A stretch of 64,000 nucleotides of DNA from Actinocatenispora sera (GCF_018324685.1 NZ_AP023354.1:5828001-5892000); one strand, 5' to 3'. Shown: positions 48,739-57,593, counted from the stretch's first letter. Notes: a model not told the origin generated them from the sequence alone. Made by a program: numbers and translations.

Positions 48739-50292
48739 ATGGGTATCCGACGGGATTTCGACACCCACGACGTTGCGCTGCAGGACACCGACTTCCGGCC
48801 GGACGCCGAGTTCGAGACTGCGGTGCACGGCTACGACCGCGGCCAGGTGCGGCGCTACGCCGATCGGGTCGAGCGCACCCTGACCGAGCTCGCCGTGCGG
48901 ATGGCCCGCAGCCAGGACCGGGAGCGCGCGCTGGCGCTCCAGCTGGCGGAGGTGCAGGCCGATCGGTACGCCGAGCAACGTGACGTCGCCATCGTCGAGC
49001 TGTCCCACACCCAGTTCCTGGGTGGCCGCATGGAGCAGCTGCTCGGCGAGTCGGAGCAACTCGCCGCCGAGATCGTCGAGCAGGCACACACCGAGGCCGA
49101 GCGGGTCCGGGCCGAGGCGCGCGACGCCGCCGAGCACGCCCGTACCGCCGCCCGGAACGAAGCGGCGGCCCGGATCGGTACGGTGCAGCGCGAGATCGAC
49201 GAGACGCTCGGCGCGGCGCGGCAGGAGGCCGCGAACATGGTCTCCGCCGCGCGGCAGGAGGCCACCACCACGCTGACCGGGGCACACCGGGAGGCGGACG
49301 CGGCGCTGCACTCGGCCCGGGTCGAGGCGAACGCGACGCTGTCCTCCGCCCGCGAGGTCGCCGCGGGTTCGGTGGACGCGGCGCGGCAGGAGGCGGACGA
49401 GACGCTGATCGCGGCGCGTACCCAGGCGCAGCAGCTGGTGTCCGCCGCCCGCGAGGAGGCCGACGGCACGCTGGGCGCGGCGCGCCAGGAGGCGCAGCAG
49501 ACACTGGGCGAGGCGCACCGGACCGCGAAGAGCACCATCGACGCCGCTCGCGCCAAGGCCGAGCAGGCGGTCGCGACGGCGCAGGGCGAGGTCGACCGGA
49601 TCCGCGGCGACGCGACCGCCGCGGCGACCGCGGAGCGGGACGCGGCACACCGGGACGCCACCGCGTTGCTGGCCGCGGCCGAACGGGACGCCACCGCCGA
49701 ACGCGCGGCGGCGCACGAGGCCGCAACCACCGAGCTGGAGGCGGCCCGGCGCGAGGCGGCGACCGAACGGGAGACCGCGCGGCGCGAGACGGCCGCCGAG
49801 CGGGAGACCGCGCACGACAAGGCGACCGCCGAGCTGACCGCGGCACACGAGGCGGCCGAGGCGGAGCGGGCGCAGGCGCACAGCCAGGCCACCGCGGAGC
49901 TGGCCGACGCGCAGCTGAAGGCGGGCGCCGAGCTGGCGGACGCGCACGAGCGGGCCACCGCCGAGCTCGCCGAGGCGCACCGGCAGGCGACCAGCGAGCT
50001 GGCGGCGGCCAACCACGAGGCCGAACAGACCCGGGCCGCGGCGCAGGCGCAGGCCGAGCAGATCCTGGTCGACGCGCGGCACCGGTTCGCCCAGCTGACC
50101 CAGCTGCGGCACCGCATCCAGCGCGAGATCGCGACGATCCAGTCGACCGTCGAGGCGCTCGCCGGGGACGCGGCGCCGCCGCTCGCCACCCCCGCCGACG
50201 CGCGCTGGGTGGAGAACGCGCCGCGCCGGCACCGCGCCGACGACCGCAAGGTGGACGAGGCTCTGTCCATAGTGGACGCTGGCGACCGCTGA
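48739..50292 (+). CDS. DivIVA-domain, Scy-like long coiled-coil protein
   Basis: The 517-residue protein has an N-terminal DivIVA-like segment (FETAVHGYDRGQVRRYADRV, about 30-49), a first coiled coil, then a long Ala-rich helical rod. Residues about 155-290 consist of about twelve 11-residue repeats of the form AARQEAxxTLx, a hendecad coiled coil; a second Glu/Arg/Ala-rich part follows to about 455. This resembles Streptomyces Scy, which organises the tip-growth complex with DivIVA and FilP. It is therefore probably a cytoskeletal scaffold for polar growth or division. GGAGG precedes the ATG at 48739. Confidence 0.8.
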   Translation: MGIRRDFDTHDVALQDTDFRPDAEFETAVHGYDRGQVRRYADRVERTLTELAVRMARSQDRERALALQLAEVQADRYAEQRDVAIVELSHTQFLGGRMEQLLGESEQLAAEIVEQAHTEAERVRAEARDAAEHARTAARNEAAARIGTVQREIDETLGAARQEAANMVSAARQEATTTLTGAHREADAALHSARVEANATLSSAREVAAGSVDAARQEADETLIAARTQAQQLVSAAREEADGTLGAARQEAQQTLGEAHRTAKSTIDAARAKAEQAVATAQGEVDRIRGDATAAATAERDAAHRDATALLAAAERDATAERAAAHEAATTELEAARREAATERETARRETAAERETAHDKATAELTAAHEAAEAERAQAHSQATAELADAQLKAGAELADAHERATAELAEAHRQATSELAAANHEAEQTRAAAQAQAEQILVDARHRFAQLTQLRHRIQREIATIQSTVEALAGDAAPPLATPADARWVENAPRRHRADDRKVDEALSIVDAGDR

Positions 50293-50394
50293 ACCGGCCC
50301 GACGTCTCGCGGACCGGATGGTCTCGGCGCCTACCGGGTGGCGGGGTCGGGCCACCGCGACCCGACCCCGCAGGTACCGCCGTAGGGTCGGGAC

Positions 50395-50856
50395 ATGGTG
50401 AGTTATGCGAGTGCGAACACGGTGGATCGCGACGGGCTGCTCGACTTCGTCCGGCCGCGGCATCATGCGGTGCTGATCACCACCCGCCGGGACGGCCGGC
50501 CGCAGACCTCCCCGGTCACCTGCGGGACCGACGGCGCGGGCCGGGTGGTCATCTCGACCTACCCGCAGCGGGCCAAGGTGCACAACGTCCGGCGGGATCC
50601 GCGGGTGACCCTGTGCGTGCTCTCCGACGAGTTCAACGGGCCGTACGTGCAGCTCGACGGCACCGGCGAGGTCCGAGACCTGCCCGAGGCGCTGGACGAC
50701 CTGGTCGAGTACTACCGGGGCATCGCCGGCGAGCACCCGGACTGGGACGAGTACCGGGCCGCGATGCAGCGCCAGGGAAAGTGCCTGATCCGGGTCACCA
50801 TCGAGCGCTGGGGTCCGATCGCCACCGGCGGCTTCCCGCCGCCCGCCGCCGACTGA
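50395..50856 (+). CDS. PPOX-class F420-dependent oxidoreductase
   Basis: The 153-residue split-barrel flavin/F420-binding protein has LLDFVRPRHHAVLITTRRDG, RPQTSPVTCGTDGAGRVVISTYPQRAKVHN and LIRVTIERWGPIATGGFPP, typical of the Rv1155-like group. These enzymes reduce small substrates with F420H2 or bind biliverdin-type ligands. The substrate is unknown. A methyltransferase gene follows after 53 bases. Confidence 0.88.
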   Translation: MVSYASANTVDRDGLLDFVRPRHHAVLITTRRDGRPQTSPVTCGTDGAGRVVISTYPQRAKVHNVRRDPRVTLCVLSDEFNGPYVQLDGTGEVRDLPEALDDLVEYYRGIAGEHPDWDEYRAAMQRQGKCLIRVTIERWGPIATGGFPPPAAD

Positions 50857-50909
50857 CGGCGGCGACAAACCGGTCGCCAAACCCCCGGCGGGTCGGACAG
50901 ACTGCCGGT

Positions 50910-51665
50910 ATGCCCAGCACGTTCGAGGATCTGGTCGCCGAGGCGCTGGCGGTACCCGTCGGGTGGGACTTCGGCTGGCTGGCCGGCCGCGCCGACGAGG
51001 CTCGGCCCTGGTGGCGCTACTCGCGCCTGGTGGCCGACCGGATGGCCGTCGCCCGCGCCGCGCTCGACATCCAGACCGGCGCCGGCGATCTGCTCGCCGC
51101 GCTACCGGCCGTCCCGCCGCGGCTGGCCGCGACCGAGTCCTGGCCGCCGAACGTGGCGCTGGCCCGGGAGCGGCTGGCACCGGTCGGCGGCACCGTGGCC
51201 GAGGTCGCCGACGACGCCGACCTGCCGTTCGACGACGGCTCGTTCGACCTGGTCACCTGCCGGCATCCGACGGTGCTGCGGTGGCCGGAGATCGCCCGGG
51301 TGCTGGCGCCGGGCGGCAGCTACCTGTCCCAGCAGGTCGGCGCCGGCTCGGTACGGGAGCTGACCGACGCGCTGATGGGCCCCCAGCCGGTGAGCCAGGT
51401 CCGGGCCGCCGCCCGGGCGCTCGGCGGGGCCGAGGCCGCCGGGCTGGACGTGGTCGCGCTGCACCAGCAGTCGCTGCCGATGCGGTTCGACGACATCGCG
51501 GCGGTGATCGTCTTCCTGCGCACGGTGGTCTGGATCGTGCCGGACTTCGACGTCGAGCGCTACCGGGGCCCGTTGCTGGCGCTACACGACCAGATCACCG
51601 CGCACGGCCCGTTCCGGGCCACCTCGGAGCGGTTCCTGATCGAGGCCCGCCGCCCGGCGAGCTGA
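50910..51665 (+). CDS. Class I SAM-dependent methyltransferase
   Basis: The protein is 251 residues. The SAM-binding core is visible as LDIQTGAGDLLAAL, then DADLPFDDGSFDLVTCRH and LAPGGSYLSQQVG. The first glycine loop reads QTGAGD instead of GxGxG. The C-terminal part includes VVWIVPDFDVERYRG. The substrate is unknown. It is convergent with a second methyltransferase gene at 51742. Confidence 0.83.
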   Translation: MPSTFEDLVAEALAVPVGWDFGWLAGRADEARPWWRYSRLVADRMAVARAALDIQTGAGDLLAALPAVPPRLAATESWPPNVALARERLAPVGGTVAEVADDADLPFDDGSFDLVTCRHPTVLRWPEIARVLAPGGSYLSQQVGAGSVRELTDALMGPQPVSQVRAAARALGGAEAAGLDVVALHQQSLPMRFDDIAAVIVFLRTVVWIVPDFDVERYRGPLLALHDQITAHGPFRATSERFLIEARRPAS

Positions 51666-51741
51666 CCCGCCGTCCGGCGCACGGTGGCCTGCGGCGAGAC
51701 CGCGCACCCGGCCGCGCCGCACGGCGGCCATGCCCGGCGGG

Positions 51742-52551
51742 TCAGCCGGGGACGGTGCCGGTGGCAAGCAGGGCGGCGGTCGGTATCGCGCAGACACCGT
51801 CGGTGCCGCGGTACGGCTCGGCCAGCCGGTCCAGCTCGGCCCGGATCCGGTCTCGGGTCGCGGCCGGCTGGGCGGCGAGCAGCACGCTGGCGGCACCGAT
51901 CCCGCCCTCGGCGCCGGCCCACCAGTCGGCGACCGTCGTCCGGTGTCGCCAGTCCAGCTGCCGCCCGGTCACCTCGGTCAGTCCACCGGCGGCCAGCAGC
52001 CCGGACAGCCCGGCCACGGTACGGGCGAAGTCGTGCTCGGCGGCCAGCCGCGGCAGCGCGACCGGCGCCGCGCCGATCGCCCGGACCGCCTCACCCAGCA
52101 GCGACTGCAGCCGCGGCGGCGGGTACGGCCAGATCGTGACGGCGATGCGGCCGCCCGGCCGGGTCAGCCGGGCCAGCTCGGCGACCGCCGCGGCGGGCAC
52201 CCCGACGTGGTTGAGTACGAAGTTCGCGACCACCGCGTCGAACGCGCCGGTCGCGAACGGCAGCGCGGGCAGCGCGCCGACCCGTACCGCGGCGCCCGGT
52301 GCCGCCGACCGCGCAGCGGCGGCCATGCCGGAATCGGCGTCGACCGCCGTGACCACGGCGCCCCGGGCCAGCGCGAGCGCCGCGACGGTGCCGGTACCCG
52401 TGCCGACATCCAGCGTCCGGCTCCCGGCGGTGACCCCGGCGGCGTCGAGCAGGGCATCGGCCGGGTACGCGCACAGTGGTGCGAAGGTGCGGGCGAAGGT
52501 GTCGGCGCCGCCGCGCCACTGCGCCCGTTCGTAGCTGTCGAATGCCGTCAT
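51742..52551 (-). CDS. Class I SAM-dependent methyltransferase (UbiE/Methyltransf_25 type)
   Basis: The protein is 269 residues, with SAM motif LDVGTGTGTVAALAL at about 47-61, the acidic end VDADSGM, and ALPFATGAFDAVVANFVLNHV followed by LTRPGGRIAVTIW. The start at 52551 has GGGAGG upstream. No pathway neighbour identifies the substrate. Confidence 0.87.
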   Translation of the reverse strand: MTAFDSYERAQWRGGADTFARTFAPLCAYPADALLDAAGVTAGSRTLDVGTGTGTVAALALARGAVVTAVDADSGMAAAARSAAPGAAVRVGALPALPFATGAFDAVVANFVLNHVGVPAAAVAELARLTRPGGRIAVTIWPYPPPRLQSLLGEAVRAIGAAPVALPRLAAEHDFARTVAGLSGLLAAGGLTEVTGRQLDWRHRTTVADWWAGAEGGIGAASVLLAAQPAATRDRIRAELDRLAEPYRGTDGVCAIPTAALLATGTVPG

Positions 52552-52681
52552 GCCGTTCCTCCCTGGTCCGCCGAACCGGCCCAGCCATGATCGGCGAACC
52601 CGCCGCGGCTCTCTTGGCCAGGGTCGATAATCGGCCGTGGCGGGCACGGTCCGACATCAGGCAGACCGTTCGGGAGGTGGC

Positions 52682-53122
52682 ATGGGCGAGCCGGATCCGG
52701 TACGGCGGCTGCGCGAGGAGCTGGAGACGGTGGGCGAGCAGCGCCGCCAGCTGGCCGCGACGCTGGCGGACGACCGGCAGCCCGGGGACACCGCCGACCA
52801 GGCCGAGGGCATCGAGCGGGCCAACGAGCTGCGCCGGCTGGATGCGCGCATCGCGCAGTTGCAGGCGCTGCTGGACGGCGCGGACACCGGTACCGGGCTG
52901 CCGTTCGGTACCCGGGCGGTGCTGCGGTTCGCCGACGGCGACACCGAACGGGTCGAGATCGCCCCGGTGCCGGCGACCGGCGCCAGCGGCGCGGCGATCA
53001 CCCGGGACAGCCCGCTGGCGCGGGCGCTGACCGGGCACGCCGTGGGCGACACCATCACCTGGCGTACCCCCGGCGGGGACGCGTCCGCCGAGCTGGTCGA
53101 GCTGCATCCGCCGACCGGCTGA
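52682..53122 (+). CDS. Gre-like transcription elongation factor homologue
   Basis: The protein is 146 residues. An N-terminal helical hairpin (RRLREELETVGEQRRQLAATLAD, then IERANELRRLDARIAQLQALL) is followed by a GreA/GreB C-terminal FKBP-like domain ending SPLARALTGHAVGDTITWRTP, with the conserved SPLARAL and VGD turn. The coiled-coil tip has Asp-Asp (ADD), suited to secondary-channel action on RNA polymerase. It is probably an accessory Gre factor beside a main GreA. GGGAGG precedes the ATG. Confidence 0.83.
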   Translation: MGEPDPVRRLREELETVGEQRRQLAATLADDRQPGDTADQAEGIERANELRRLDARIAQLQALLDGADTGTGLPFGTRAVLRFADGDTERVEIAPVPATGASGAAITRDSPLARALTGHAVGDTITWRTPGGDASAELVELHPPTG

Positions 53123-53145
53123 CGGCCGGCGAGATCCGCGGCGCC

Positions 53146-53205
53146 CGGCCCGGCGTGTTCCGGGTGGCTCGGCCGGGCGTGTTCCGGGTGGCTCGGCCGG
53201 GCCTG
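53146..53205. repeat. 24-bp tandem repeat, about 2.5 copies
   Basis: CGGCC(C/G)GGCGTGTTCCGGGT plus GGCT is repeated at 53146, 53170 and, in part, 53194 between the Gre-like gene and the amidotransferase gene, which converge here. One plus-strand frame reads it as repeated GVFRVARP, but coding is not supported. Confidence 0.8.
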
Positions 53206-53288
53206 TTCGACCACGCCGGGTACGACCGGCTCGCGAGCGGCGAGTTCTACCGCGGTCGGCGCCGCCGGCCGACCGGCCGCGGCCCGGG

Positions 53289-54119
53289 TCAGACCGGGGT
53301 GGGGTGGAAGTCGCGGAGAGAGTCCCCGCCCGCCTCGACCACGCCGTAGCTCGACTCGGGTACCTCCCGCCAGGCGCCGGGCAGGTCGCCGAGCGGCTCG
53401 GACACGATCAGCCGGGTGCGCTCGGACACCCGGTGAAACATCGGGTTCTCCGGGTACAGCTCGCGCAGCGCCTCGATGCGCCGCGAGAAGAACAGCGACC
53501 GGGATGCGCCCGCGCTGGAGTACCGGAAGATCCAGACGCGCTCGCCGTTGGAGGTGGCGATCGTCATCTGCACCGGGTTCGCGATGCCGTGCTCGGCGGC
53601 GACCCGTTCGACGTGCCCGACCATCCGGGCGACGGCGGCGGGCGGGTCGTCGCGCAGCCCGTAGCTCAGCGCCAGGTAGAACATCATCTCGGAATCGGTG
53701 GAGCCCTCCAGGTGCGGAAACAGCTCGGGCTCGACCGCGAGCGCCAGGTCCCGCTTGATCCGGTGGAAGTCGTGGATCTCGCCGTTGTGCATCCACAGCC
53801 AGGTCCGATACCGGAACGGGTGGCAGTTGGTCTCCTGCACGGCGGTGCCGGTGGAGGCGCGGATGTGCGCGAAGAACAGCCCGCTCTCCAGGTGCTCGGC
53901 CAGCTCGCGCAGGTTCCGGTCACCCCAGGCCGGCCCGATGCCGCGGAACACGCCGGGCCGACGCGGACCGTCGTACCAGCCCATCCCGAAGCCATCGCCG
54001 TTGAGGGTGGTCACCCCCAGCTTGGCGTGCATGCTCTGGTCGATCAGCGAGTGGTCGACCTTGTACAGCAGTTCCTCGGGCCTGATCGGCGACCCGGTGT
54101 ACACCAGCCATCGGCACAT
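53289..54119 (-). CDS. Class II glutamine amidotransferase (EgtC-like)
   Basis: The 276-residue N-terminal-nucleophile hydrolase has the catalytic Cys2 right after the start methionine (MCRWLVYTG), then NGDGFGMGWY, FAHIRASTG and MHNGEIHDF for glutamine binding. Such stand-alone proteins are annotated as glutamine amidotransferases; EgtC of ergothioneine synthesis is one member, but no egt gene is nearby, so the substrate is open. It is divergent from the cation antiporter gene. Confidence 0.87.
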   Translation of the reverse strand: MCRWLVYTGSPIRPEELLYKVDHSLIDQSMHAKLGVTTLNGDGFGMGWYDGPRRPGVFRGIGPAWGDRNLRELAEHLESGLFFAHIRASTGTAVQETNCHPFRYRTWLWMHNGEIHDFHRIKRDLALAVEPELFPHLEGSTDSEMMFYLALSYGLRDDPPAAVARMVGHVERVAAEHGIANPVQMTIATSNGERVWIFRYSSAGASRSLFFSRRIEALRELYPENPMFHRVSERTRLIVSEPLGDLPGAWREVPESSYGVVEAGGDSLRDFHPTPV

Positions 54120-54236
54120 GCGTTCATCATCGATGCCGAAGGCCTGGGCCGGGCCGGAACGCCGCAGCCTCACCCGAACCCGGTTCCTGGACGGTTCGCC
54201 CGGCACCGGACGGGCGGTTCTGCCAGGGTTGAGCCC

Positions 54237-55322
54237 ATGCGGGTACGGGTGTCCTGGACGCTGATCGTCCCGGTACTGGCGGTCGTCGTGCTGGCGCTGT
54301 CCTGGGGCCGCCACCTCGGCCCGGTACCGGTCGCCCTGGTCGGCGTGCTGCTCGCCGGCGCGGTACTCGCGGCCGTGCAGCACGCCGAGGTGGTGGCGCA
54401 CCGGGTCGGCGAGCCGTTCGGCTCGCTGGTGCTCGCGGTCGCGGTCACCATCATCGAGGTGGCACTGATCGTGACGCTCAGCGTGTCCGGTGGCGCCGAC
54501 TCGGACACCCTGGCCCGGGACACCGTCTTCGCCGCCGTCATGATCACCACGAACGGGATCGTCGGGCTGGCGCTGCTGATCGGATCGGTCCGGCGCGGGC
54601 TGGCGCAGTTCAACCCGGAGGGCAGCGGCGCCGCGCTCGCCACCGTCGCCGCGCTCGCCACGCTGAGCCTGGTGCTGCCGCGGTTCACCGGGAACTCGCC
54701 GGCCGGCGAGTTCTCCGGCCCGCAGCTGGCGTTCGCCGCGGTGGCCTCGCTGGCCCTGTACGTGGTGTTCGTGCTGACGCAGACCAGGCGGCACCGGGAC
54801 TTCTTCCTGCCGGTGGAGATCGCGACGACCCGACCGGCCGACGAGCGGCACGCGCCGCGCCCGTCCAGCCGGCAGGCGCTGGCCAGCCTCGGTCAGCTGC
54901 TGCTCGCGCTGATCGGGGTGGTGGGGCTGGCCAAGGTGGAGTCACCGGCGATCGAGGCGGGGGTGCGCGCCGTCGGCTTCCCCGCCTCGTTCGTCGGCGT
55001 GGTGATCGCCCTGCTGGTACTGGCGCCCGAGACGCTGTCGGCGACCCGGTCGGCGCGGCGGGACCAGATCCAGATCAGCCTCAACCTGGGCTACGGCTCG
55101 GCGATGGCGTCGATCGGCCTGACCATCCCGACGATGGCGCTGGCGTCGATCTGGCTGCCGAACCGGCTGGTCCTGGGGCTGGGCCCGACGCACATCGTGC
55201 TGCTCGCGCTGACGGTCGTGGTCAGCGTGCTGACCGTGGTACCGGGCCGGGTCACCCGGCTGTCCGCCTGCGTGCACCTGGTCCTGCTGGCCGCCTTCGT
55301 CTTCCTCGCCATCCGTCCCTAG
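54237..55322 (+). CDS. chaA: Calcium/proton antiporter, ChaA-like
   Basis: The 361-residue membrane protein has about ten helices and two inverted Na/Ca-exchanger domains. The two alpha-repeats read VAVTIIEVALIVTLSV with TNGIVGLALLIGS, and LLVLAPETLSATRSARRDQIQISLNLGYGSAMASIGLTIP; the acidic residues in EVAL and APET are the ion-binding pair. It exports Ca2+ (or Na+/K+) using proton or sodium gradients. ATG at 54237. Confidence 0.87.
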   Translation: MRVRVSWTLIVPVLAVVVLALSWGRHLGPVPVALVGVLLAGAVLAAVQHAEVVAHRVGEPFGSLVLAVAVTIIEVALIVTLSVSGGADSDTLARDTVFAAVMITTNGIVGLALLIGSVRRGLAQFNPEGSGAALATVAALATLSLVLPRFTGNSPAGEFSGPQLAFAAVASLALYVVFVLTQTRRHRDFFLPVEIATTRPADERHAPRPSSRQALASLGQLLLALIGVVGLAKVESPAIEAGVRAVGFPASFVGVVIALLVLAPETLSATRSARRDQIQISLNLGYGSAMASIGLTIPTMALASIWLPNRLVLGLGPTHIVLLALTVVVSVLTVVPGRVTRLSACVHLVLLAAFVFLAIRP

Positions 55323-55353
55323 CCAGGCCGACGCGGGTCGGCGCACCGTCCGG

Positions 55354-55513
55354 TCAGATCGCGACGACCAGCTTGCCGGTCGTGTGCGCCCGGGCGAAGT
55401 CGCAACGGTGGCCGGGCGGTACCGGCCATGGCCCGCAGCGCTCGCGGTACGGACTGGCCGGAGATCTCGTCGCCGACCCGGTAGCCGTGCCCACCGGCGC
55501 CGAGCTGGTGCCA
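55354..55513 (-). pseudogene. Remnant of a zinc-type/quinone oxidoreductase (MDR family)
   Basis: On the minus strand one frame reads LGAGGHGYRVGDEISG, like the MDR N-terminal GVGxGVxxxxVGDEV turn, while another frame, shifted, ends CDFARAHTTGKLVVAI then stop, like the MDR C-terminus (HxxGKxVLxV). The some 250 residues that should lie between them are missing. This looks like the two ends of a deleted gene. No functional product is expected. Confidence 0.4.
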
Positions 55514-55593
55514 CCGCCGACCCCCTGAGGACCGCGCACCGGCCGCGTCATCCGTTGCGCGCCGGCCTCTGACGTTCGCGCACCGGCCGCGCG

Positions 55594-56064
55594 TCACCCG
55601 TTGCCTGCCGGCCTGCGTTCCGCCCGGCGCCGGGCCGCCTCGTGCGCCTGCCGCAGCAGCCGGACGGCCAGCTCGCCGGTGCGCTCGCCGGGGTTGACGA
55701 TCGACACCCAACCCTGGGTGCGATACAGCGGGTGCGGGAAGACGACGTCGGTGGCAGTGCGGTCCCGCGGGGTCGCCTCCGCCCGCGGGTTCTCGCCGGT
55801 GAGCTCGACGAACGCGGCCGTGCCGACGTGGATGTTCAGCCGCCAGCGGTCCGGCGCATCGAGGTCGCACTCGTCGTCGTCCGGATAGTTCTTGGTCACG
55901 ATGGTGGCGTAGGGCTGCTCCCGCTGGGGCACCTGCCCGTCCGGGGCGTAGTAGAAGAAGTGGTCGCCCCAGGCGATCTCCGGAAACGGGCCGCCGGCGG
56001 CCGGCGCAAGCTCCAGTACTCCGTCGAAGGCGCGGATCGTGTCGAGAAGTCGGTCCATACTCAT
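55594..56064 (-). CDS. DUF6194-like protein
   Basis: The 156-residue protein has MDRLLDTIRAFDGVLELAP, then WGDHFFYYAPDGQVP, FATIVTKN-like ATIVTKNYPDD, RWRLNIHVG and a C-terminal HPLYRTQGWVSIVNP, the pattern of the actinobacterial DUF6194 group. The function is unknown. It is divergent from the double-MerR regulator with 38 bases between starts, suggesting regulation by it. The start is 56064 or 56058. Confidence 0.72.
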   Translation of the reverse strand: MSMDRLLDTIRAFDGVLELAPAAGGPFPEIAWGDHFFYYAPDGQVPQREQPYATIVTKNYPDDDECDLDAPDRWRLNIHVGTAAFVELTGENPRAEATPRDRTATDVVFPHPLYRTQGWVSIVNPGERTGELAVRLLRQAHEAARRRAERRPAGNG

Positions 56065-56102
56065 GGTTCGAGCATGTACTTGAAGTGCTTGTGGAGGGTT
56101 GG

Positions 56103-56861
56103 ATGGCGGCGGCGATGACCACGGCCGCGGTCGCGGCCGCTTCCGGCTACTCCGTCCAGCAGGTACGGGACCTGGAACGGCTGGGCGTGATCCCGGCCGC
56201 CGCGCGATCGGGCAACGGGTACCGGCGGTTCGGCCCGGCACACGTGGACGCGCTGCGCGCCTACCGGGCCCTCGCGTACGCGGTGGGCCCGGTCGAGGCG
56301 CGGCAGGCGATGCGGGCGGTCCGGCACCGGCCGCCGGCGGAGGGTGCGGCGCTGATCTGCGGGTTCCACGCCCGGCTGAACGAGGAGCGGGCGCAGGCGC
56401 TCGCCGCCCGGCTGGCGCTGGAGTCGATCCGGGCCGAGGCAGGCACCGACGCCGAACCGGTCGACGGCGACTCGATGACCATCACCGAACTCTCGCAGGC
56501 CCTCGGGGTCCGGGCGTCCACCCTCCGGTTCTGGGAGAAGGCGGGCCTGGTGGCGCCGGATCGTGTCGGCACGCCCGCCGGGACCGCGCGGCGCTACCCG
56601 CTGGCGGCGATCAGGGAGGCGCGCATCGTCGCGGCCCTGCGCGCCGGTGGGTACCGCATCCCCGACGTGCTGGCCGCGATCACGGCGGCGCGCGATCTCA
56701 GCGAGGTGGGCGGCTCGCTTGCCGCGCTCGACGCCCGGCTGGCGGCCATCGCCGATCGGGCGCTCGCCCTGCTGCGGGCGGGTGAGCTGCTGGCGGAGAT
56801 CATCTCGCCGTCGGGCGCCGGACCCGGGTCGCCGGTACGCGCAGATCGAGAACGGCCCTGA
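56103..56861 (+). CDS. Regulator with two MerR-type DNA-binding domains
   Basis: The protein is 252 residues. The first winged helix (about 5-75) reads TTAAVAAASGYSVQQVRDLE with GNGYRRFGPAHVDALRAYR. The second (about 123-195) reads MTITELSQALGVRASTLRFW with TARRYPLAAIREARIVAAL. Two MerR domains in one chain are unusual, since MerR proteins normally dimerise. No effector domain is obvious. A palindrome ACTTGAAGT at 56078-56086 lies in the gap to the divergent DUF6194 gene. The start is ATG 56103 (GGAGGG upstream); GTG 56085 and ATG 56115 are alternatives. Confidence 0.83.
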   Translation: MAAAMTTAAVAAASGYSVQQVRDLERLGVIPAAARSGNGYRRFGPAHVDALRAYRALAYAVGPVEARQAMRAVRHRPPAEGAALICGFHARLNEERAQALAARLALESIRAEAGTDAEPVDGDSMTITELSQALGVRASTLRFWEKAGLVAPDRVGTPAGTARRYPLAAIREARIVAALRAGGYRIPDVLAAITAARDLSEVGGSLAALDARLAAIADRALALLRAGELLAEIISPSGAGPGSPVRADRERP

Positions 56862-56903
56862 GCGGGCCCGGTCCGGGGCCCGGGCCCCGGACCGGGCGGC
56901 GGG

Positions 56904-57392
56904 TCACTCGCTGCCGGCGGCGGCGAACGTACCGGGCTGGTACGAGCCGCCGGGGTTGCGCACCATGACGTTCATCCGGGTGGCCGCGTTGATCATCGCG
57001 ATCAGGCAGACGAGGGTGCCGAGCTGGTCGTCGTCGTAGTGCTCACGGGCGGCGGCCCAGGTCTCGTCGGAGACGCCGTGCCGCTCGTCGCCGAGCCGGG
57101 TGCCCTCCTCGGCCAGTGCCAGCGCGGCCCGCTCGGCCGCGGTGAACACGGTCGACTCGCGCCACGCGGCGACCAGGCTGATCCGTACCGGGGTCTCGCC
57201 GGCGGCCGCGGCCTCCTTGGTGTGCGCGTCCACGCACAGGCCGCAGCCGTTGATCTGGCCGACCCGCAGCTGCAGCAGCTCGCGCAACGTCTTCGGCAGG
57301 GTCGACCGTTCCAGCGCGAGGGCGGCGTTCGCGAAGCGCTTGAGCACCTGGGTCGGGGTCGGGCTGGCGAACAGGTCGATGCGGGGTTCCAT
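56904..57392 (-). CDS. AhpD/carboxymuconolactone decarboxylase family protein
   Basis: The 162-residue protein has the AhpD-like core QLRVGQINGCGLCVDAHTKEA with redox CxxC (CGLC) and the downstream histidine. Such proteins are peroxidase-type disulfide enzymes. It is divergent from an ECF41 sigma factor, a genetic linkage well known for ECF41 (COE partner genes), so it is likely in that sigma factor's regulon. The start is ATG 57392. Confidence 0.9.
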   Translation of the reverse strand: MEPRIDLFASPTPTQVLKRFANAALALERSTLPKTLRELLQLRVGQINGCGLCVDAHTKEAAAAGETPVRISLVAAWRESTVFTAAERAALALAEEGTRLGDERHGVSDETWAAAREHYDDDQLGTLVCLIAMINAATRMNVMVRNPGGSYQPGTFAAAGSE

Positions 57393-57512
57393 GAAGCGTC
57401 CTCACTCGTCGAGGTGAGCCACCCGTCGGAGCGGCTCGGGACGACCATGGAGATGCCGGCGCCCGGGCCGGCGTGACCGCAGCGCGTTGTGACGTGCCGC
57501 ACCGGGCCGGGA

Positions 57513-57539
57513 CGTCACACCCCACCGGCCGGCGGCGTC
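57513..57539 (+). promoter_or_regulatory. ECF41-type autoregulatory promoter
   Basis: CGTCACA (57513-57519) and CGTC (57536-57539) are separated by exactly 16 bases, close to the published ECF41 consensus TGTCACA-N16-CGTC. It lies 54 bases before the sigma gene. The -35 is also half of an inverted repeat (TGTGACGT at 57488-57495, ACGTCACA at 57512-57519), but the minus-strand copy lacks a -10 at the right distance. Confidence 0.7.
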
Positions 57540-57593
57540 TGGTGCACGGGGCGCCGACCCGAGGTACGGGCGCGGCGACGAGAGGGGCGGTCG

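Noticed and set aside
53155-53349. Plus-strand ORF with GVFRVARP repeats
   Set aside because: It is produced by the 24-bp repeat, runs into the antisense of the amidotransferase gene, and has no family likeness.
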